Assembly: GCA_023055425.1 (NCBI GenBank)
Contig: JALGPY010000005.1
Span: forward strand, 75,805,495-75,869,494
DNA from: Linanthus parryae
Taxonomy: Eukaryota > Streptophyta > Magnoliopsida > Ericales > Polemoniaceae
Direction: 5' to 3'
DNA: 64,000 nt
A program made the translations under genes and the position numbers. Under the pieces are notes generated by a model. That model was not told the DNA's origin, ran no database searches, and worked only from the letters and a program-made list of their open reading frames with translations. Shown piece by piece: positions 33,404-44,868 of the stretch (position 1 is the first letter of the stretch; every line of letters begins with the position of its first letter).

Positions 33404-36400
33404 ATGGCAAACAACTCATCGAGTTCACAACATTCCCTACGATCTGTCCTTGAGAAGGACAAGCTCTCTGGAACCAACTTTCTTGATTGGTACAGAAACT
33501 TGAGAATTGTTCTCAAGCAAGAGAAGAAACTGTACGCAATAGAGGAGCATGTTCCAGAAGGTCCAGAGAACCAAACACCTGCTGCCCTAAAGGCGTATCA
33601 AAAGCGTGTTGATGACGCTAATGATGCGGCCTGCCTTATGCTTTGCACCATGACTTCTGAGCTTCAGAAGCAACACGAAAACATGAATGCTCCCGATATG
33701 ATCGAGCATCTGAAGCAGCTCTTCCAAGACCAGGCAAGGGTAGAGAGGTATGAGGTCTCTAAGGCAGTGTTCAAGTGTCATATTGCAGAAGGGAACCCGG
33801 TGGGACCCCATGTACTCCGTATGATTGGATACTTGGAGAATCTCGCCTGACTAGGGTTCCCGGTCGGCCAAGAGTTGGCAACCGATCTCGTGTTGCAATC
33901 GTTGCCCGAGAGTTATGGACAGTTCATTATGAACTATAACATGAATGAGATCGTGAAACCACTGCCAGATTTACTCAATATGTTGAGGACGGCTGAACAG
34001 AGCATCAACAAGGGTAAGGGCAAGGCCATTATGATGGTACAGAAAGGAAAGGGCAAAAGGTTTGCCTCTTCCTCCAAGGGAAAAGGCAAGTCAGTTTCCA
34101 AGTCCAAGGAACATGCCCTTAAGCCTGTTGGTGGCATTGCCAAAGGTGTGACTAAAGGTGAGTGTCACTACTCCAGTCAGCCTGGACACTGGAGGAGGAA
34201 CTGCCCAAAATATTTGGAGGACAAAAGACTTGGAATAGTGATTCCACCACCACCAGGTATTTTTGTTGTAGATGTCAATTTAACTGTCTCTACATCATGG
34301 GTATTAGATACTGGATGTGGATCTCATATTTTTCGAAATATGCAGGATCTAAAGAGAAGTAGAAGATTGGCTAAAGGAGAGGTAGATCTGCGCATTGGGA
34401 ATGGAGCAAAGGTTGCTGCGTTGGCCATAGGCGTGTGCGAGCTATCTCTGCCTTCAGGATTAGTTTTAGAATTAAATAATTGCTATTTTGTGCATGCTAT
34501 GAGCAGAAACATTATTTTTATTTCTTGTTTGGACAAGGATGGTTTTATTATTTCAATAAAGAACAATTGTTGTTCCTTTTATTTAAATAATATTCACTAT
34601 TTTAATGCGCAATTATTTAATAGACTTTATGTCCTCGATCTAAGCAATCCTGTCTACAACATTAATACCAAGCGGATTAAAATAAATGATTTACATCCTG
34701 CTTATTTATGGCACTGTCGTTTAGGCCACATAAATGAGAAACGTGTATCTAGACTCCATAAGGATGAATTACTAGACTCATTTGATTTTGAATCATATGA
34801 GACAAGTGAGGCTTGTTTATTGGGAAAGGTGAGAGGACTCGTGAGCAATTGGCGCTCATACATACCGATTTGTGTGGGCCATTTGCCACGCCTGCCAGGG
34901 GTGGTTATGTCTACTTCATTACATTTACTGATGATTTCAGTAGATATGGATTTGTGTACCTTATGAGGGCAAAATCCGAATCCTTTGAAGTGTTCAAAGA
35001 ATTCAAGAATGAAGTAGAGAAGCAACTTGGCAAAAGTATCAAGGCTCTACGATCGGATCGTGGAGGAGAATACTTGAGCCAAGAGTTTGACGACTATCTT
35101 AGAGAGTGTGGGATCGTGTCCCAACTCACTCCACCGGAACGCCACAATAGAATGGCGTGTCCGAGAGGAGGAATCGAACCCTATTGGATATGGTTCGATC
35201 TATGATGTGTCAAACCGATCTTCCATTATCATTTTGGGGGCTACGCTCTATTAAGTGCAGCTTTCACCATTAACCGTGTTCCATCTAAATCAGTCATGAA
35301 GACACCATATGAGATGGGGAGTGGGAGGCGTCCCACACTGTCGTTCATGAGGATTTGGGGATGCGATGTCTATGTAAAACGTTTACAATCAGACAAGCTA
35401 GGGCCTAAATCGGATAAGTGTAAATTTGTGGGGTACCCTAAGGAAACTAAGGGATACTACTTCTACAATCCAACCTAGAACAAGGTATTTGTTGCTCGGA
35501 CCGGCGTGTTTCTAGAAAGAGAGTTTGTCTCTAAAGAAGCAAGTGGGAGGAATGTAGAACTTGAAGAGGTTCAAGAACCACAAATCACTGAACCGATTAT
35601 GGAACATGAACAGGAACCACAAGCAGTTGTGGAGCAACCTGTTCAGGTAACACAAGAGCTTTGTAGACTATGATGAAACCTTTTCACCAGTCGCTATGAC
35701 CAAATCCATCCGAATCCTACTTGCGATTGCAGCATATCACGACTATGAGATTTGGCAGATGGATGTCAAAACAACATTCCTCTATGGGAATCTCCTCGAG
35801 GACGTGTATATGATACAGCCGGAGGGTTTTGAGGATCCAAAGCAAGCCAACAAAGTCTGTAAACTGCAACGATCCATTTATGAACTGAAGCAAGCTTCTA
35901 GGAGTTGGAATCGACGTTTCGATGAAGTGGTCAAGGAGTTTGGCTTCATCAGAAACGAAGATGAGTCTTGTGTCTACAAGTAGGTTAGTGGGAGCTCTGT
36001 AGCTTTTCTGGTCTTGTATGTGGATGACATACTACTCATTGGAAACGACGTTCCCATGCTGCAATCTGTTAAAGATTGGCTAGGGAAGTGTTTCTCAATG
36101 AAGGACTTAGGGGAAGCAGCCTATATACTCGGTATAAAGATCTATAGAGATAGATCTAAGAGGTTGCTAGGCCTAAGTCAAAGTACATATATTGACAAGG
36201 TGTTGAAACGGTTCAACATGCAAGATTCCAAGAAGGGATTCTTGCCCATGTCACATGGAATCACTCTTTCGAAGAGTGGTTGTCCCTCCAATGAGATTGA
36301 GAAGGAACGCATGAGTAGAATTCCCTATGCCTCGGCCATAGGATCTATCATGTACGCCATGTTATGTACTAGACCAGATGTGTCATATGCCTTGAGTATG

Positions 36401-36896
36401 ACAAGCAGATACCAATCCAATCCGGGTGAGAGTCACTGGATTGCAGTTAAGAACATCCTAAAGTACTTAAGAAGAACTAAGGATGCTTTCTTGATATTTG
36501 GCGGTGAGGAAGAGTTGCGTGTAAGGGGTTACACTGATGCAAGCTTCCAAACCGACAGAGATGACATTAGATCACAGTCGGGATATGTGTTTTGCCTGAA
36601 TGGAGCAGCGGTGAGCTGATAGCTGATTCCCTAGCATTGCAGATCCAGTCGAGTTGTTTTGCGACAACACTGGGGCGATCGCGCAATCAAAGGAACCAAG
36701 ATCGCACCAGAAGTCCAAGCACGTTCTCAGGAAGTTTCATCTGATTCGAGATATTATCGATAGAGGAGACGTTCGGATATGCAAGATTCCTACAGATGAG
36801 AATGTGTCAGACCCGCTTACAAAGCTGCTCACGCAGTGGAAGCATGAAGGGAACACTGGGAGTATGGGCATACGAGATGCGCCAGATTGGCTCTAG
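33404..36896 (+). pseudogene. gag-pol: Copia A gag-pol (broken, internally deleted)
   Basis: gag starts MANNSSSSQHS with LSGTNFLDWYRNLRIVL. A TGA follows at 33848. The zinc knuckle is CHYSSQPGHWRRNCP, with Ser where the second Cys should be. Protease has VLDTGCGSHIF. Integrase has RSDRGGEYL, then a frame change near 35130 and a stop inside the PQ-NGV segment. RT is joined abruptly at about 35664 (TQEL then DYDETFSPVAM), so its N-terminal fingers are missing. YVDDILLIGND (near 36017) is intact. RNase H jumps from LNGAAVS to PSIADPVELFCD near 36617, losing the catalytic core. The end is DAPDWL-stop. The copy cannot make its own enzymes. Confidence 0.9.
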
Positions 36897-36899
36897 TGC

Positions 36900-36910
36900 A
36901 AGTGGGAGAC
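36900..36910 (+). other. Copia A polypurine tract
   Basis: AAGTGGGAGAC immediately before the 3' LTR TG. Confidence 0.88.
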
Positions 36911-38335
36911 TGTTGGAATAGATGATCTAGAGGCAATCTAGTTTAGTATGAATTATTTGTGGCTAGAAATTCATTTATTATTTATTGGATATTTAATATA
37001 ATGAAGTCCTTAGATTTACAATTGTGTTGTTTATCTTAAATATCCCTAGTCCAATATAATGATTAATGGGACGATCATCTATAGACTAGTATGGGGTTGG
37101 ATTGATATGGAGATATCACGATCCAACACATAGGTGTGCATTAGGGAATGTTGCACTGGATTGACCCATCTCCGAGAAGGCTACATACACGTTATGTTGA
37201 GTCACAAGCGCTTCTCGCGGTGCAATGGTATTGTCATCCTTAGACTTGAAGTCACTAGATATTCTAGTTGTGGATTATTGTGATTTTAGTAGCGTTAAAC
37301 GCTACACCGTAACTGGGTAGTTATAAAGGCGTGTACTGGATACAATAAGAAGCAAGCTTAGAGATCGTAGTGGACGTAGATAGAATTTGTTCCTCCCACA
37401 TAACGGGAGCAAATATCCTAGGCCACTCGAGGGATAGTGCTTATAGAATGTCTGGCCAGACTCAAATAAATCAATATGGGATATTGATGTTATTTGCACG
37501 AATAAGGCTATTCCCATAGATCGAGAAACTATGGATTGGATATACGAGTGTGACTTGTATGTCTCGTGTCTAATCCGGATATAGAGACAAAGGGATGAGA
37601 CAATTACTTGTACAAAGGTTGTCAAGATGACTATTCTATTAGTTGGCTAGAATGGATGTTTTGCTAGAGACCGCTCCATATTAGCAAATAGTTGCTACCA
37701 ACTAGATAGAACCTATGGGGTCACACGCTATATAGAGTTGAACTAGATTTGGGAATTAATTAATTGGATTAATTAATTAGAAGGATCACTTTGCAAAACC
37801 TTTCAAACTTAGTAGGGACTAATTTGCAAGGAAGGGACTAAATTGAATTCTAGTAGGACTAGAATAAGTCCTTTAGGTAGTTGGCAAGGAGTTGTTGGAC
37901 TATATAAAGGACCTTCCTTCCTTACTTCCAACTTATGCTCATTATTGAACATAACAAGAGTGGGAGAGAACAAAAGGAGAGAGAGCAACAAGCTAGAAGA
38001 GCCGAACGCACCCCTAGCCCGCCGCCCGTCCCCGTCGGCCATAAGGAGGCCGAGAGCCCTCCTTTGGGTCTCGTTTTGCGTGATTCTTCTTCCTCTTCCT
38101 CTTCCGGGCTAGCACCAAGGACTTGGGAGATTCTAGGATCAACTCTAGGCGTGGATCAACCATAGAGAACGTGACATAATTCGCGTTTGAAGTCATTAAA
38201 GGAGAACCCTAAGGTGTGTTATTGATTTCTTCCTTTACCATCGTTATGTCTCTTGACTTGTGATCCTTGGAGGGTTTTGCATGGTTTTATGATTGTTTGT
38301 GTTTCCGTTGCGCATCCATGATTCAAAACCCTACA
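36911..38335 (+). repeat. Copia A 3' LTR
   Basis: TGTTGGAATAGATGATC...CCCTACA with TATATAAA at 37901-37908. Differs from the 5' LTR by scattered substitutions and small indels. Confidence 0.94.
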
Positions 38336-38340
38336 GTTCG

Positions 38341-38838
38341 CACTTCAATCGAGATTCTTGCGGGACATTTATTTGCACTAACCTTGGATCCCAAGGTAGC
38401 TAAAGCATCAGCATGCCTATTGTCCGCTCTGGGTTTGTGCTCGTACCTGACGTCGCAGAACTGCTGCACCAGTTTTTGTACTATGGTCCGGTAGGGCAAT
38501 AGGTCTATCTCCTTCAAACCATACTCGCCCGAGGCTTGTTTGACGATTAGCTTTTAGTCCCCCATCACCGTCAAGTTGCTTACCCCTAGTGCCCTTGCTG
38601 CGCGAAGGCCTGCGATGAGAGCTTCGTACTCTGCTTCGTTGTTGGTGACTGCGAAGTCAAGCTTTGCTGACATCTGTATGACTTCTCCATCTGGTTTGGT
38701 CAAGACTATCCCAATGCCTCCACCTTTCCTTGTTGATGAGCCATCGAAATGGAGCATCCAATAGGGCAAATCAACTGCGTAGATTTCAGGTCCCTCCAAT
38801 TCTTCTTCAATCACAGGCTCATGACTGTTATCGGGGAA
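38341..38838 (-). pseudogene. pol: Tat-1 second RNase H (archaeal type)
   Basis: RNase H of the type that Tat elements carry in addition to the ancestral one. Visible: MLHFDGSST, TNNEAEYEALIAGLRAA, LTVMGD and RHADALATLG, so the acidic catalytic residues are in place. A TAA at about 38554 follows VMGD where a coding residue is expected. The frame is the same as for RT upstream, and it is cut by Copia A just after ISIEVRT. Confidence 0.88.
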
Positions 38839-40455
38839 CTATGCTAGCAAATCCGCCACCGCTTGCGACTTGATTGCCCGGGGTCGAACACATGTGATGT
38901 CATATTGAGAAATGGTCATATACCATTTTTCCAATCTTCCCCCAGGGGTAGTGTGAGTAAGAAGATACTGTATAGGATCACTCTTTGTGACCACTACCAC
39001 TTTGTGCGAAGCAAAATAGTGACTCAACTTCTCTATTACAAAGAATAAGGCAAGGCAATGTCGCTCGATGTCCGTGTACCTTGATTCTGCTGGCTGCACT
39101 ATGCGAGAAATGTAGTAGATGGGCCTTTCTTGCCCCTCATACTCCTGAGCCAGGAGTGCCCCTATAGACCTCTTCGTTGACGTCAGATACAATAAGAGTG
39201 GTGATCCGAGCTGAGGTGCGATCATTACCTTTGACGATGTCAACAGTTCCTTTAGCTTTCCGAACGCAGCCTCGTGCTCTGTAGTCCAGTTGTATGCAGC
39301 ATCTTTCTTGAGAAGATCGCTGAAACAGAAGGTGATTTCGGCGATCGCTGGGATGAATCTTCGCAGGTAGGATAGCTTTTCCAGGAAGGTTTTCAAGGTA
39401 CTTTGGTTATGCGGCGCCGTCATGCTAGTGATGGCCGATACTTTCGCAAGATCAGGCTCTATTCCTTGACGATGTACCACACATCCAAAGAACTTCCCCG
39501 ATGTTACTCCGAATGCGCACTTCATGGGGTTCATCTTTAATTGAAAGCTTCTGCATCTGTTGAATACTTTCCGCAAATCCCCCAGGTGGTCTGCCTCGTC
39601 CTTGGATTTGACAACTAAGTCGTCCACGTAGAATTCTACTTCCTTGTGCATCATGTCGTGAAACAGGGCCATCATGGCCCGCTGATAAGTCGCGCATGCG
39701 TTCTTGAGGCCAAAAGGCATAACCGTGTAATTGAAGACTCCCACCGGCGTGATGAACGCGGTTTTCCGTGCATCTTCGGGGTCCATCTTGATCTGATTGT
39801 ACCCACTGAAGCCGTCCATGAAGCTGAACATGCGATGACCCGCGGTCGAGTCGATAAGTAAGTCGATGTTGGGAAGTGGAAAATCATCTTTGGGACAGAA
39901 GCGATTAAGATCTCGGAAGTCTACACAAATGCGAAGTTGCCCATTCTTCTTTACTACCGGCACGATATTGGCCAACCATGTGGGATGGTGATTTGGCTCA
40001 ATAAATTTGGCATCCTGGAGTTTGACAATTTCCTGTTTAATTTTCATGCTGAGCTCCGGCCTAGAGCTTCTTGTGCTCTGCTTTACCGGTTTGGATCCTG
40101 GAATTACATCCAACCGGTGCATGGTGATGCTCGTGTCCAGAACGGGCATCTCATCGTATTCCCATGAGAACACGTCTTTGTACTCAGTCAGGAGTTGTAG
40201 CAATCTTTCCTCCTCCTCGCCTGTGAGGTCCGCACTTAGAAAGACCGGCCTCTTCTTTTCTTCGCTCGGGCTTAGGGATACCTCCTTCAGCTCCTGCTTT
40301 TGCGGTCTGGGTTTTTCCTCCATGCATTCGGGTGCTTCTTTGAGTTTCTCCTCTAGAACGCTTGGCATTGGTTTGTCTAGTTCCAAAACCTGCTCAATTT
40401 GATTGATTTGCTCAGGGAAATCCTCATGCTCGCGTGAGGACACCCCCGCGCACCT
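38839..40455 (-). pseudogene. pol: Tat-1 reverse transcriptase and degenerate first RNase H
   Basis: Open for 534 codons (40443 down to the TAG at 38839). RT motifs in order: HHPTWLANIVPVVKKNG, RICVDFRDLNRFCPKDDFPL, FSFMDGFSGYNQIKM, VMPFGLKNACATYQRAM and FYVDDLVVKSKDE. The RNase H that follows (LLLYLTSTKRSIGALLAQE ... ESRYTDIERHCLALFF) lacks the first catalytic Asp of the usual TDAS motif, as expected for the degenerate copy in Tat elements that rely on the second RNase H. A TGA at about 40456 lies upstream in the same frame. Confidence 0.9.
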
Positions 40456-41600
40456 TCATATGCGATAGCATTTCTTCCCGTTGGCGTAGAAACTCTCTAT
40501 CTCCTTGCCTTCAGGATCATGTTTTGCTATCCTTTTCAGAGTGTACACGTTCTTTCGCTGGTAGGCAATCCGCGGCGCCTCTTCTCGCGTAGACGGCTTT
40601 TCCTTGGCTTCCTCTCTTGTCACCATCACTCCTATGACTGATCTTTGATGTCCTCCCAACGGGGCAAAGGAGTGGGGTTGAATGGTCCCGGCGTTTGCTC
40701 ATCTGCCATCTCAGTGTACCATACCGCCTCACTGAGATGCGCTTCATCCATGTTGAAAGGATTTATCGAAGCTGGTATCTCAACTATTCTGTCATTCCAG
40801 ATAGCTTTCATCACTTGATGAGCTGTTGAAGGGACAGCATCAAAGTGATGAATCCAGGCCCGACCTATAATCATGTGATATGTAGTGTTCTCATCTATGA
40901 CATAGAATTTTGCTGAACACTTGATTTTGCCGATCTGAACACCCAGGCGAATCCATCCTATTGTCATTCTGGAGTCGCTTCCGAATCCCATCAGCAGGGA
41001 TGGACGCTTGACGATCTTGTGCTCTAGAATTCCTGCTAACTTCAGAGTATGGAGCGAAACAACATTAACTGCTGCTCCTCCGTCAAAGAACGCTCTTTTG
41101 AACTCCACACCATTGATGATTGCTGTTACATACAGAGGCTTCTGGTGGCTCGCATCTGTCTTTTTGTCGCTTGCGGAGAAGGTTATGACCTTTCCTGTAG
41201 AGCGAGATGCCCTGACAACCTTTCCATTGGAGACTACGATATCCTCCTCGTAATCTTCTGCTATCCTCAAGATCGCCTTTGTCATCTCCTTCCGGAATTT
41301 CTCTGAGAAATTCATCTCATCGAAGAACCTGCTGAACCCGTGCGACCCCTTCATCCGATCAGCACGTTCGTCCTCCGTGTCTATACTGTAATCCTCGTTG
41401 TCGTGGATCTCAGCAATGATGGGTAGTCCATCCTCCGCAACCTCTTCCAGGTCCACAATCGAGATCATGGCGAACTCTTTGCCTTTCGGCTCTTGCTCCG
41501 CATGGGCAGGCAGTGGATTGTTTCGCACATCATGCCTTTGATCGCTGACGATCAGTTCGCCATTTTTCATCTTTTGGCTTACCATGATTCTGAGCTTCTT
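40456..41600 (-). pseudogene. pol: Tat-1 protease region
   Basis: Frame 41585-40632 is continuous with gag apart from one TGA at 41598-41600. It contains an aspartic-protease-like fold: YVTAIINGVEFKRAFFDGGAAVNVV (active site DGG rather than DTG/DSG, a variant seen in some Tat elements) and YHMIIGRAWIHHFDAVPST. A frameshift near 40650 shifts to the frame used by RT. Confidence 0.8.
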
Positions 41601-43051
41601 TCAGTCAGCCGTGGGATGCATGCTCTTTCCGTGACATTCACACCAATTCGGGTCCCTCACCATCTCCTTGGAGGGTGCCCTTTCGAGCGGCGGCAGGATA
41701 CCGTCCTTACGCCATTGTCTGCACAGGTCGCTCGCTTCCTCTACCGAACATGGCAGGGGTGGCGCATCAAAGTTCCCTACCTTCGGCTGCTTTTGGGGCG
41801 AGACTGTATTCACTTCAGCTTCACATCCTCTCTTGTAGCTGAATCTCCCAATTTTGAAAGTGGTCCCGCTCTGGGATCTCTCAGGAGCGTTCCTCTTTTT
41901 CTGTCTCTCCACTATAGGCTCAATATTCTTCGTGCATTCGATTAGCTTCGAAAATGTAGGTGTTTGCAGGTTGATAAGCATACCTTTGTACTCGTCTCGC
42001 ATGCACTGCAGGCATATCTCCACAAGTCTGCTTTCGAGTATCACATCTTTGCATTCCAAGGACTTGGCCCTGAACTTCTTGATGAATGTTATTCCATCCT
42101 CCTCGCGCTTCTGGTACATCCCCGAGAGATGAATCATTGTCACCTTTTCTTCCATCTGGAAGAACTTAGTGTAAAACCTCTGGACCATTTCGTCCCAGGT
42201 CTTTACGGATCCGGCTTCCAACGTCATGTACCACTTGTAGGCCACGTTCCCCAAGGATTTCGGGAACTCGCGCATCAGCAGCTTAGGATCAGCCCCATAC
42301 GGCCCCATTACATCAATGAAGCGCATGACATGCTCATGGGCGTTCCCATTGACAACTTCGAACTTGTCCCATTTAGGAGCCTTGTACCCGGCAGGGTTAG
42401 GCATGAGGTAGATCTCTCGTGGAATAGGCGGATCGTTGTCAAGCTTCGGGATGATGGTATCCGCGAACGATTGGTGAGCCAGAATGGTGTCTATGCGCCG
42501 TTGCAGCGACGTCATACACTCCGGAGCACTCCCCTCGGCAGCGGGAGGAGGGGTTGCCGCAGGCGGAGGCGACACATATGTCGCAGGAGGGCTAGGAACA
42601 TATTGTGAATTCACGTTACCCCACGTTGCCGATGGAGGAGGCAAGGGGTACTGTGAAGACGGATTAGGTACCAAAGTTGGAGGTTGAGGAGTGTGAGTAG
42701 CAAGAGGCAACATTTGAGCTGTTGGCCCCTGAATTGAGGGTAACTGCATAGTTTGCAGGTTAGGATTGGGTGGTGTGGTTGACACTCCCAATCCTTGAGT
42801 GGTGGAGGCTCCTCCTCCCTGAGAGACGGTGGTGGCTGGTGTGGGGTTTGGAGCGAGAGTCCCCAGGACAGCCATTATCCGTTCTAGCTGTGCAGATTGA
42901 GCTTTGAGAGCCTTCGCCTGATTCTGGATGGTGGCTTCCAAGGCTTCTAGCGTCGGAGCTTCACCGGTTGCTGTAGGAGTACGACGGGTCTCCTCTCCCG
43001 AGGTGGTCTCCGTGGAAGGCGATCTGTTACTGACATCATCCTCAAGAGACA
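41601..43051 (-). pseudogene. gag: Tat-1 gag
   Basis: Start MSLEDDVSN at 43051, the same N terminus as Tat-2 (MSLEANRR). The N-terminal half is Thr/Pro-rich; the retrotransposon-gag core follows (KWDKFEVVNGNAHEHVMRF, YKWYMTLEAGSVKTWDEM, FRAKSLECKDVI). The C terminus NWCECHGKSMHPTAD is a zinc-finger-like CX2H...H...D pattern whose last Cys position is a TGA stop; the frame then stays open into protease. Open otherwise for about 484 codons. Confidence 0.88.
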
Positions 43052-43070
43052 TGGTTGCTTGCAATGGTAA

Positions 43071-43089
43071 GTTCACGTCGGGTTCACCA
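43071..43089 (-). other. Tat-1 primer-binding site
   Basis: Minus-strand TGGTGAACCCGACGTGAAC, three bases after the 5' LTR. It is not the Met-tRNA site of the Copia elements here. I could not identify the tRNA. Confidence 0.65.
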
Positions 43090-43092
43090 AAA

Positions 43093-43719
43093 TGTGTACA
43101 AGAGAATCTTGCAGAGAGAACTCTGTGTACACCAAAGGCAGAGAATAGAAATGGCACAGGAAAATGTTGGGTTGTGTGTAGGGAGAGAGCAAGGCAATAG
43201 TACTGTGTGAGAGAGAGACAGCATTCTGGCAGAGCTTTCGCGTATGTCGGGTCGTTCTCCCTTGTATGGAAGGGTTAACGATCTATATATAACAGAGAAT
43301 GTGACCGTTGTAGTGTGGTTAATGCGCCCATCAATGGCGGCTTAATTAGCTTAACTACAACGGCACGTTCGTCCGCGTATATAGGGACCGTTACAGCACG
43401 TTATCCGCGTATACCGGAACCGTTATGGGGTTGACCGGATTTGACCGGATTGACCGGGTTTATGGAGCTCGTGCCATAAATCTCTCAAAAGCAGTTACTA
43501 GGGGTCGCGCGCGAGCTTGGCTCGCACGCGACAGGACTTGCTCTAGCCTCCAAACCACTAAGTCCCTACAAGTCCCGTGCAGTGCTATGCGAGGGCCCTG
43601 TCTCGCAGCCCCCACGTGGATCAGCGCGGCTGGTGATCCAGTGTGCGTGGAGAACAGTATGGTGTGCTAGATGGTTGCCACGTGGCTAAGATCTGTCTGT
43701 TCAGAAAGCACTATCTACA
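43093..43719 (-). repeat. Tat-1 5' LTR
   Basis: 627 bp, same ends as the 3' LTR; minus-strand TATATATA at 43284-43291 is the likely promoter of the element. Followed by GCAGG, the target duplication. Confidence 0.95.
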
Positions 43720-43724
43720 GCAGG

Positions 43725-43834
43725 TATGAACCCTAATTCCGCCTAGTAGGGTTTCTAGCGTTCATGTTGAAATAAATTTTAATCGGTGTAGCAGACATGC
43801 AATCGAACTGGTTCAGGGATTCGCCTCCCCTTCA
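43725..43834 (+). repeat. Copia F 5' LTR, right part
   Basis: TATGAACCCTAATTCCGCC...CCCCTTCA, the continuation of 19574-20745. It matches 50144-50251 of the 3' LTR. Confidence 0.92.
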
Positions 43835-43836
43835 AT

Positions 43837-43849
43837 TGGTATCAGAGCC
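43837..43849 (+). other. Copia F primer-binding site
   Basis: TGGTATCAGAGCC two bases after the LTR end; Met-tRNA type. Confidence 0.9.
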
Positions 43850-44868
43850 CAGGTTCGACTCTGCATATCTGCTATACAGCCAAGTTGTCCATTATCAAAC
43901 CGGCTATGCATGTTAGAGTAGGAAGATTGCGATGTGTAACTCTGTTTTGCAGATTGAATCGTCTCATGCTATTATGGTCATATCGTTTGATATATGTGGT
44001 TTGATTTGGTTTTGGTTCCCACACTGTTTTTCGTGGATGAAATATGTAATCTGTAATAGTAAACCCCAGGTTCTCTTATTCTTGTTTTAGATGAACATGT
44101 GAACTCCTTGGAGGCATTGTAAGTCTGTAGCAGTCTCTGGTACTCTGTTATAGAATGCTTTGCGGAATCCATGGAGGCTAGGGTTACTGTAATTATAGTG
44201 TAGACAAAAGGGCGAAGATGGATCGGCGGAAAAATTTGAAGATGAGCTCGCAAAAGCTGGGACCGGAGCATGATAGCGCAGATAATGAAGCTTGGACCAT
44301 AATAGCAGGGTTGTGTGTGGTTGAATGCTTATTATGTGCTTTCTTGTATCTATGTGTATGATTATTGTGGATACTTGCATGTTAATCATGGACAACATGG
44401 ATAAATAATTTAATTTGTATTAAATTGTCCAAAAAACTAAGTGGGAGAGGAAGTCTAGTGTTGCTAGATCTCGCGGTCTCCATCATTGATCTATAAGTGA
44501 TGTAGTTGGTTGTGTGTGTTAGCCTTAGAGTTGACCTTCTTATCGAACATAACCACTACAGTATCACTGGTATAAATTCCTATTGGGATACTTCTAATAA
44601 TTACTGTTTATGTGTCATCTCTCCATCTGAGAGGCATGTAATGGGTAATGGGTTTAGAATTAAAATGATGGTATACACTTATATGGAAGTTACAGTATCC
44701 TCCCCATCGGAGTCACTACTATGGCTTGCAGGACCAAAGGTACCATGTCTAACTATATAATGAATGGTAGACGTCCACCCATCGTGGCATACTATTTTTA
44801 TGTGTGTTAGACTACTGGTGGTTTACATTTCCCTTATATGATTTATTTACATGATTCTCAGGTTCAAA
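43850..44868 (+). other. Copia F untranslated leader
   Basis: About 1 kb with no coding signal on either strand. AT-rich with scattered short open frames of no recognised content. Confidence 0.7.

Larger units (their letters stand above)
30292..38335 (+). mobile_element. Copia A: Angela-like Ty1-copia retrotransposon, complete ends
   Basis: LTRs 30292-31719 (1428 bp) and 36911-38335 (1425 bp), both TGTTGGAA...CCCTACA, perfect TSD GTTCG (30287-30291 and 38336-38340), Met-tRNA primer site and PPT. The LTR start with GCCCTAGAGGCAAT is typical of the Angela group. Total length is 8044 bp. gag-pol is in Copia order but lacks the RT N-terminal part and the RNase H core. It is inserted antisense to Tat-1 pol. 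Confidence 0.95.
20746..43719 (-). mobile_element. Tat-1: Ty3-gypsy Tat-type retrotransposon with antisense genes; Copia A nested inside
   Basis: Two 627-bp LTRs (20746-21372 and 43093-43719) in direct orientation with a perfect GCAGG TSD (20741-20745, 43720-43724). About nine base differences separate the LTRs by eye. Minus-strand order: 5' LTR, primer site, gag, protease, RT with degenerate RNase H, a second (archaeal-type) RNase H, integrase without chromodomain, hairpin repeats, two antisense genes, PPT, 3' LTR. The dual RNase H and antisense ORF are Tat-lineage traits. Without Copia A it is about 14.9 kb. pol has a few stops and one frameshift. It lies in the 5' LTR of Copia F. Confidence 0.95.

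Noticed and set aside
37843..38165. Open frames in the Copia A and D LTRs (also 31191-31583 and 62452-62682)
   Set aside because: They repeat in every LTR copy as parts of U3/R/U5 and show no protein conservation beyond the DNA identity.
41964..42608. 214-codon open frame on the plus strand
   Set aside because: Exact antisense shadow of Tat-1 gag; no domain and no homolog in Tat-2.
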